The position numbers were made by a program, and so were the translations under genes. From Pleurotus djamor (taxonomy: Eukaryota > Basidiomycota > Agaricomycetes > Agaricales > Pleurotaceae), in the NCBI GenBank assembly GCA_029747585.1, contig JAPEVF010001145.1, forward strand, positions 1 through 13,331: DNA of 13,331 nucleotides, given 5' to 3'. The notes beneath the pieces were generated by a model. That model saw nothing but the letters and a program-made list of their open reading frames with translations. It ran no database searches and had not been told where the DNA came from. Every line of letters begins with the position of its first letter. Positions within the stretch are counted from its first letter, which is position 1. This document shows positions 8,492 through 13,331 of the stretch, one piece after another.

Positions 8492-11400
8492 TCATGATTT
8501 CTTCTTCCTTGAGCGCGTATTCTTCACAACAACGACCTCCTCCTCGGGCTCTATGTCATCATCATATACAAACTTCTTAACCGTTATATTCTCCTGGACT
8601 AAATCTCGCAAAGGGGAGTTGGCATTGGGCAAGTTACCCAGTGTATCCAGTTGGATGGCCTATAAGGGTTGGTAAACGAAACGGCTTCAAACAATTAGGT
8701 CAGACGAACCTTAGCTTTAGGTGCAAGGCAGCCTTTCTTGATAGCGTTTTCGTTTGCCCTTGCGCGACTTCCAGGCTTAATATCATCCAGGATGACGAAC
8801 CTCGTCAGAGATGGTCGCCACTTTACCCCTCGGCGGCCGTTCATTGGTAAATCATTCGCCGCATTATCGTCCATGGCCACTTCAACACCCACGAGGTCAG
8901 GGGATCCGCGCGTTTCCGTTTGGCCCGGTGAAGGACTACTCGGTGGGCTCTGCGGCGTCACATCAGCAGAGCCCTCTCCATCCACTGACATATGACGCTT
9001 CGCTCGTCGTTCAGCTCGCGCCCGTCGCATTTGGCCACGATCTTCCTGTTCCCGCTCTGAAACCGTTTTTACTTTGACAACGGGACTGTCAGGCCGACTT
9101 CCATCTTTTCTAATCACCTCAGTCTCGAGAGTCACCGTCGAGTAAACTTGATTCCGGGCTGTGTTGTTAGATGTAAGGTTCTTGAGAGCCGTCGCACTCA
9201 TGCCAGCGAAACCTTCTTCAGTAGACGTTGCAGTCCCTGCCTTGCGCCGTGACTGAAGCGGTCGAGTTTCTGGGTAAGCAAGTGGCTCTGGTGGAGGAAA
9301 ATATTGAACAGGCTTGCGACTTCGTGTCGTCCGTCGAACCCCGCTGCTATCCTCTTGCTGTAGAGTTAACGCCAGAGTTTCAAGATAGGCATCGGGTGGC
9401 TTTAATGAGGGGGTGGTGTTGGGATGATCGTTGTTGGTAAGAGTATCGACGACCTGAGGGGAGGAATCGGTACTTCGTCCTTTGACGTCGCGTTCCTCAA
9501 CGTCGGGGCTCACACGCATGGGACTAGTCTCATCTATGGGAGCATCAACGGAAGGTACCAAGGACGGAGATTGGGCTCTTTGCTTGGGAGGAGATTTAGG
9601 TTTGGATTTTGGCTCCGTCGTCGTCGTTTTACCAACAAAAGGGGGTTTCTTGTCAATCATTACGACAGGTCGAAGTGCAGTGGGCTTTGAATCCTGGCGT
9701 TTTCGTTTGAGGGGTGATGAAGTCGAGGGTAAGGCCGATCGGGGGATAGGTTTCTCGCGAACGACAGATTTCGTGGCTTTGGTCGAGCCACAGACAGCAG
9801 GTGTGACAGATTTCTTCAACTACAAGAAAAATTAAGGACAAAATAGGCGGACAGGAAGAGCAACGCACAGGCGACGTAGGGATATCAACAGGTTGCTGTC
9901 TGGACACATTTCGTGCAATCGGACGAGCGTATGGTTTCGTGACAGGGCGAGGTATCTTGCTACTAGGTTGTTTCAAGCTTGACTTGGAAGGTGAGATTGG
10001 GTTCGAGGAGGGGGGAGCGGTTGATGATCCAGCGACCGCAGAAGAAGGTAAAGGCTTGGCGGGTACCATGGGGAATGGTAAAGTACTTTGTATTCCAGTA
10101 CTAGGTGGGAGCTGGCTAGATGTTGAAGCTTTGATATCTTTGGTATGCGTGGGCTTCTTTGATGAAGGAGCGGTCCGTTGACTCGACTTGGACGGCGGCG
10201 CCTTATTCGACGAACCAGCGGCGATCCTGCGAGCTGGTGAATCAGACGATGGTATATTGAGAGTGGGCATACGAGATGTCCCGGCTGGTGTAGCTGCATT
10301 TGCGGAATTAAATATAGCTGCTTTCTGTGGGGAAAGATAGCCTTGCTGAACGGCTTGTTCGATCGGGATGCGACGCGCAGGAGACTGAGAAGCCTCTGCC
10401 AATGGGGGATTGATTTGGAACTTGGATGGACTTGTCCCCCGCTTCGGACTACCCACCCGCTTGGGGGTCATCGGTACCCTTTGAGGACCATCGAATAAAT
10501 GAGGGAATAGCGGCGCGGGTACCAGATTATCTTCTAAACGAGTTCCGTTCCGCTCTGGAGGTTTGCTTGCTGCATCTAGCGCAGACGACAAAGATGGCAG
10601 GTTGGAGTCAAAACTAAGTTGTGATAGTAGACGGTTTGAGTCTGGTGATAGAGAACCAAGTTGTCTAATGGTATTAGAGGAGTCACCCTGAGATCCTGGG
10701 GAAGCCTTCCTCTTCCCTTTAGGATCGTTATCCATTTCATCTTCACTTGACTGAAGCGCCGAAGTGGACGGGCGTGATGACTTCGGTGCGGGAGAGCGTG
10801 CGGTCGCAGGCAGGGGAGGTTGGCAAGATGTACCAGCGGCACTGAACGGTGGGTAATATGATACAGCAACACTACGTCGAGGTGAGCGACGAAGAACGCG
10901 CGAAGGAGAGCCGTCAGCGGTATTATTCGAGGACTTGGGAGGAGTAACGAGGTTGGATAGCTGTGGGGTATGATTAGGAAATATAGATGGAATAGGCACC
11001 GTGGTATTTTCGGACGCGGGCCCGTCTGAGCTGTCCATGGGTATGTCCGCGTGCGGAGCGTTCGTATCAGGTTCTACGATGGAACTGAGTCGTGAAGTTG
11101 ATGAATAAGGTCCAAACACACCGTGGTCTGAATGGTCCGAAAGTGCAGGCGACGGGGTCTGCGGAGGGGGCGTCGCAGCCGAACGTTCAGTAGAAGGTTG
11201 CAAGACAGCAGGAGGATGTGTAGAGGGCTCCGACACAGTGGGCCTTCTGAGGAAAGTATTAGCCTCTAATGGTGGAAAAGGATCCATGGCACGATCGGAG
11301 AGTTCTGGCGTCGGGGTGGGCTCCCTTGAGGTTGACAGTGTGAACGGAGGTACTTCCGCTGAGTCTTCGTCGTCCATTCCATCTTCAAGCCTCATTATTC

Positions 11401-11854
11401 CCTTGCCAAGGCTGGCCGATATAGACAAGGCGTCGGGAGGAGGTGAGGGATTATCGTGGGCTCTGATTATCCTGGATGCAAGCACAGAGGAAGGCTCTGT
11501 GTCAAGGTCAATCGTCGAAAACAGCATCAAAGGCAGCAGTAGTAAGTAAATCAACATACCATCGTCAGGTATTGGCAGTCTGCCAACTGGTCCGTCACCC
11601 TGATATTCGGAAACTTCTCCCCCAAGAAGTTCAGCAACTTCATTGTCAGAGCCACCGTCAACGGCATCACCCAGCTGCTCTGAGTCGCCTTGATTGTGTA
11701 CTTCCAAAATCGAGGGTGATCTTCTCGTTGGTAAAGGTGCTAGCAACGGAACTGAGATTTCAGCACTGGAGTCACCTGTAGCGTCGAGTTCTCCAGGGGT
11801 TGTGGGAGGAGGGCAAGGAGAGTTGGGTGGAGATTGGTTGTCTGTCTGAGACAT
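8492..11854 (-). CDS. Unrecognised large disordered S/T-P-rich protein
   Basis: Four exons (11854-11560, 11496-9869, 9819-8710, 8659-8492), with introns of 63, 49 and 50 nt, sum to 3201 nt and give 1066 residues. I do not recognise a catalytic domain. Most of the protein is rich in Ser, Pro, Thr and charged residues and looks disordered. Many sites resemble minimal or full Cdk targets (VTPPK, RRSPRRS, MTPKR, GSPKR, LSPQK), clustered at about 280-310 and 440-490. The block PARRIPIEQAVQQGYLSPQK (about 470-489) looks ordered and could be a short linear motif. The C-terminal 90 residues look most gene-like and conserved: KWRPSLTRFVILDDIKPG, KKGCLAPKAKAIQLDTLGN, then VKKFVYDDDIEPEEE and a basic tail SRKKKS. 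A nuclear, cell-cycle-phosphorylated role is a guess from the Cdk-like sites and basic patches. The ATG at 11854 is the first in frame; the upstream in-frame extension has none. Confidence 0.75.
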
Positions 11855-11870
11855 TTGTTTGCGTATGCAT
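11772..11870 (-). other. Upstream ORF overlapping the start of the orphan gene
   Basis: An ATG at 11870-11868, 16 nt upstream of the presumed start, opens a 32-codon frame (MHTQTNVSDRQ...) in a different register. It passes over the main ATG and stops at 11774-11772. If the transcript begins upstream of 11870 it would compete with the main start. The transcription start is unknown. Confidence 0.35.
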
Positions 11871-12020
11871 GTAAGTGGTTCGAGTCCGCCAGGGCGTGTG
11901 CTGCCACTCAAGCTCAAGGTTGGAAGGAGAGGAACCTCGAAACGCGTATGAACATCTACGGTCACATGATTTTCTGTCACAAGATCTGTGGATCACAAAC
12001 ATCGAAACTCCTCCTCAGAC

Positions 12021-13331
12021 TCAGAGTCCTCTACCACCATGCCTCAGCTATTGTAAGTGTGTCGGTGAGAGTCAGACTCAGCGCGCTGCCGCGGCTACTA
12101 ACTAGACGGCTTACCTGTTCATTCTCATGTTTCAATGCCTGCATGCGCCGCTCTTGTTCATCAAGTTGTCGCTTCAGCTGCTCCAATACATCTCCTGGAT
12201 CGTCTCCTTCTCTCCGGCCTCCATGACCTGGCTCATAGCCACCGATACGGCGACGCTTTGTGTTCGTCCCTCTGCGATCGTAATCATCACCGCCGCGTCC
12301 TCTCTCGCCATGCATATCGCTGCCTCTTTTTATAGGTTCCGCAGGCGACACTCGGCGACGAAGCCCCTCGAGTTCTTGCCCTTTGGCTTCCATCTTCTCT
12401 AAGGCTTGTTTAAGGGCTTCGTTGACGACCCGTTGTGTCTCCCGTTGGTGCTCTTTCATTACCTCTTCCCATGCGTTCCCTAGGGCCGTGGCACTCTCTT
12501 CCGCACGTTTCTTAGCTTCTGCGTGCTGGAGGAACATTTCCGCTAGAGCGGGAGCCATCATCCTCGAAGCTGAGGACGAAACATTGGCCACACTTGTGGA
12601 TAGGCCTGTGTAGGCACTTAACTTCCTTTCCGCGTCTACTCTCATAGCTGCATCTTGCATCGCACTGCCTGCTAACCTGTCCCCAAAAACGTATGATGAG
12701 TATCATAGCCTCAACAGGAATAAGCCTCCAAACCTAGATATCTCACGGAACCTGTCGATTTCGTCAGCCGTCTTCGCGATTACTTCAACTTGAATTGTGG
12801 CTTCCGGGACCAGGACAGGTTCAGTGCTTTCAGCGTTCTGGTGGACTTTCAGTCATACATTCTCCCCTAAAAGTTTCAACTTACTTCATTTTGGACCGGG
12901 ACTGGCTTGAGTGTGGTATCAGCTTCTTCAATCTTTGGGAGCGTTATCGTTTCTTCCGGGTTTCGCGAGTTTTTCTCTCGGCCCTTGTCTCTGTTGTCTT
13001 GACGGGATCCTCCACGGTGTCTTCGATAACGTTCGTCGCTCGCTTGTCTAACATCGTCTCTATCTGGAACGTAACTATCGCCATGCCTTTTTACGACCTC
13101 TTCCTCACGATCACCCTTGAACCGAAGGAAGAGGTCAGCTTGGGGTGGTAGAGGATCTGAACGTCGATTTGAGCGAGAATCNTTTAAACGGCCTATCGTC
13201 TGTTCGTCTCTGGTCCCGAATATATGCATCGCTGTCGCCTGTTTTCCTATCTGCTCTCTCACGCTGGGCTCTGAGTGCCATTTTACGAACTGCAGAGTTC
13301 CAGTCTGCGTCTTCAGGATGTAGATATCTGA
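12021..13331 (-). CDS. Unrecognised coiled-coil, charge-rich protein, 3' part
   Basis: The 5' end is outside the window. Exons 13331-12885, 12837-12734, 12676-12115 and 12047-12021, with introns of 47, 57 and 67 nt, encode 378 residues once the N at 13182 is ignored. The visible start reads RYLHPEDADWNSAVRKMALR, followed by a long R/D/E-rich, probably disordered region. The middle has ADEIDRFREISRLAGSAM and then a long amphipathic helix, likely coiled coil (from AEAKKRAEESATALGNAW through EALKQALEKMEAKGQELEGL). A basic patch TKRRRIGG resembles a nuclear localisation signal. A second coiled coil (LEQLKRQLDEQERRMQALKH) leads to the end, ENEQLRHGGRGL. I recognise no enzyme domain and do not assign a function. 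If the last intron is kept, the frame instead runs through it and ends at 12031 with AEAWW. It lies upstream of the orphan gene on the same strand, 166 bp away. Confidence 0.7.
13182..13182. other. Isolated N that breaks the coiled-coil gene's frame
   Basis: On the minus strand the text is CCG TTT AAA N GAT TCT. Upstream the coding frame reads DQRRTDDRPFK, and downstream it reads DSRSNRRSDPLPPQADLF. These join only if the N represents no base. Both sides are open and similar in composition, so an assembly or sequencing error is more likely than a true frameshift. Confidence 0.75.

Noticed and set aside
9228..9835. Long plus-strand open frames opposite the orphan gene (and similar at 1174-1632, 4332-4619, 6466-6882, 11238-11549)
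   Set aside because: They are antisense to well-supported coding exons, show no recognisable motifs, and have composition expected of shadow frames.
11877..11887. ggttcgagtcc matches the tRNA B-box/T-loop consensus on the + strand
   Set aside because: There is no A-box at the right distance upstream, and no 7-bp acceptor stem partner for the following agggcgt. The T stem has an A-C mismatch. It lies in the upstream region of the orphan gene and is probably chance.
11855..11980. In-frame extension of the orphan protein upstream of 11854
   Set aside because: It contains no ATG; the only start would be non-ATG, which is not normal for fungal nuclear genes.
1..13331. Mobile element, CRISPR, toxin-antitoxin, biosynthetic cluster or viral insertion
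   Set aside because: I found no terminal repeats, transposase or polymerase motifs, repeat-spacer arrays or clustered pathway enzymes. The identified genes are unrelated housekeeping or cell-biology genes.

Overview
The window reads as ordinary nuclear DNA of a filamentous basidiomycete, most likely an Agaricomycete. The evidence is dense, very short GT..AG introns (mostly 47-73 nt), compact spacing between genes (about 95-215 bp), and protein families typical of that group. There is no prokaryotic signal, mobile element, CRISPR array, tRNA or rRNA that I can support. Exon-intron structures below were worked out by hand, by requiring consensus splice sites, intact reading frames and family-consistent protein sequence across each junction.

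Layout from left to right: (1) 1-1113 (+), C-terminal end of an FHIP/RAI16-like protein, the endosome-dynein adaptor subunit of the FTS-Hook-FHIP complex. (2) 1220-2301 (-), a DNAJC9-type J-domain co-chaperone, convergent with gene 1. (3) 2403-3266 (-), a PAP2-type lipid phosphatase with an uncertain N-terminus. (4) 3479-5364 (-), an eight-helix UPF0658 Golgi membrane protein split into about 15 exons, one apparently only 3 nt long. (5) 5479-7105 (-), a SET-domain protein lysine methyltransferase of the SETD3/SETD6/RKM type. (6) 7263-8396 (+), a short-chain dehydrogenase close to yeast YMR226C, divergent from gene 5 across a 157-bp spacer containing five GATA-factor consensus hexamers. (7) 8492-11854 (-), a 1066-aa disordered S/T-P-rich protein I do not recognise. 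(8) 12021-13331 (-), the 3' part of an unrecognised coiled-coil, charge-rich protein that runs off the window.

The genes look like unrelated housekeeping or cell-biology genes, not a functional cluster. I see no biosynthetic cluster, defence system or selfish element. The most interesting observations are gene-structure ones: a predicted 3-nt microexon in the UPF0658 gene, a 13-nt microexon carrying the NNAG motif of the dehydrogenase, a probable GC-AG intron in the PAP2 gene, and a 12-bp direct repeat that duplicates a 3' splice site. Others are the GATA-motif cluster, an overlapping upstream ORF at the orphan gene, and three isolated N bases. One N breaks a reading frame and one sits on a probable splice donor. 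The two unrecognised proteins are the best candidates for undescribed biology, but nothing here shows what they do.
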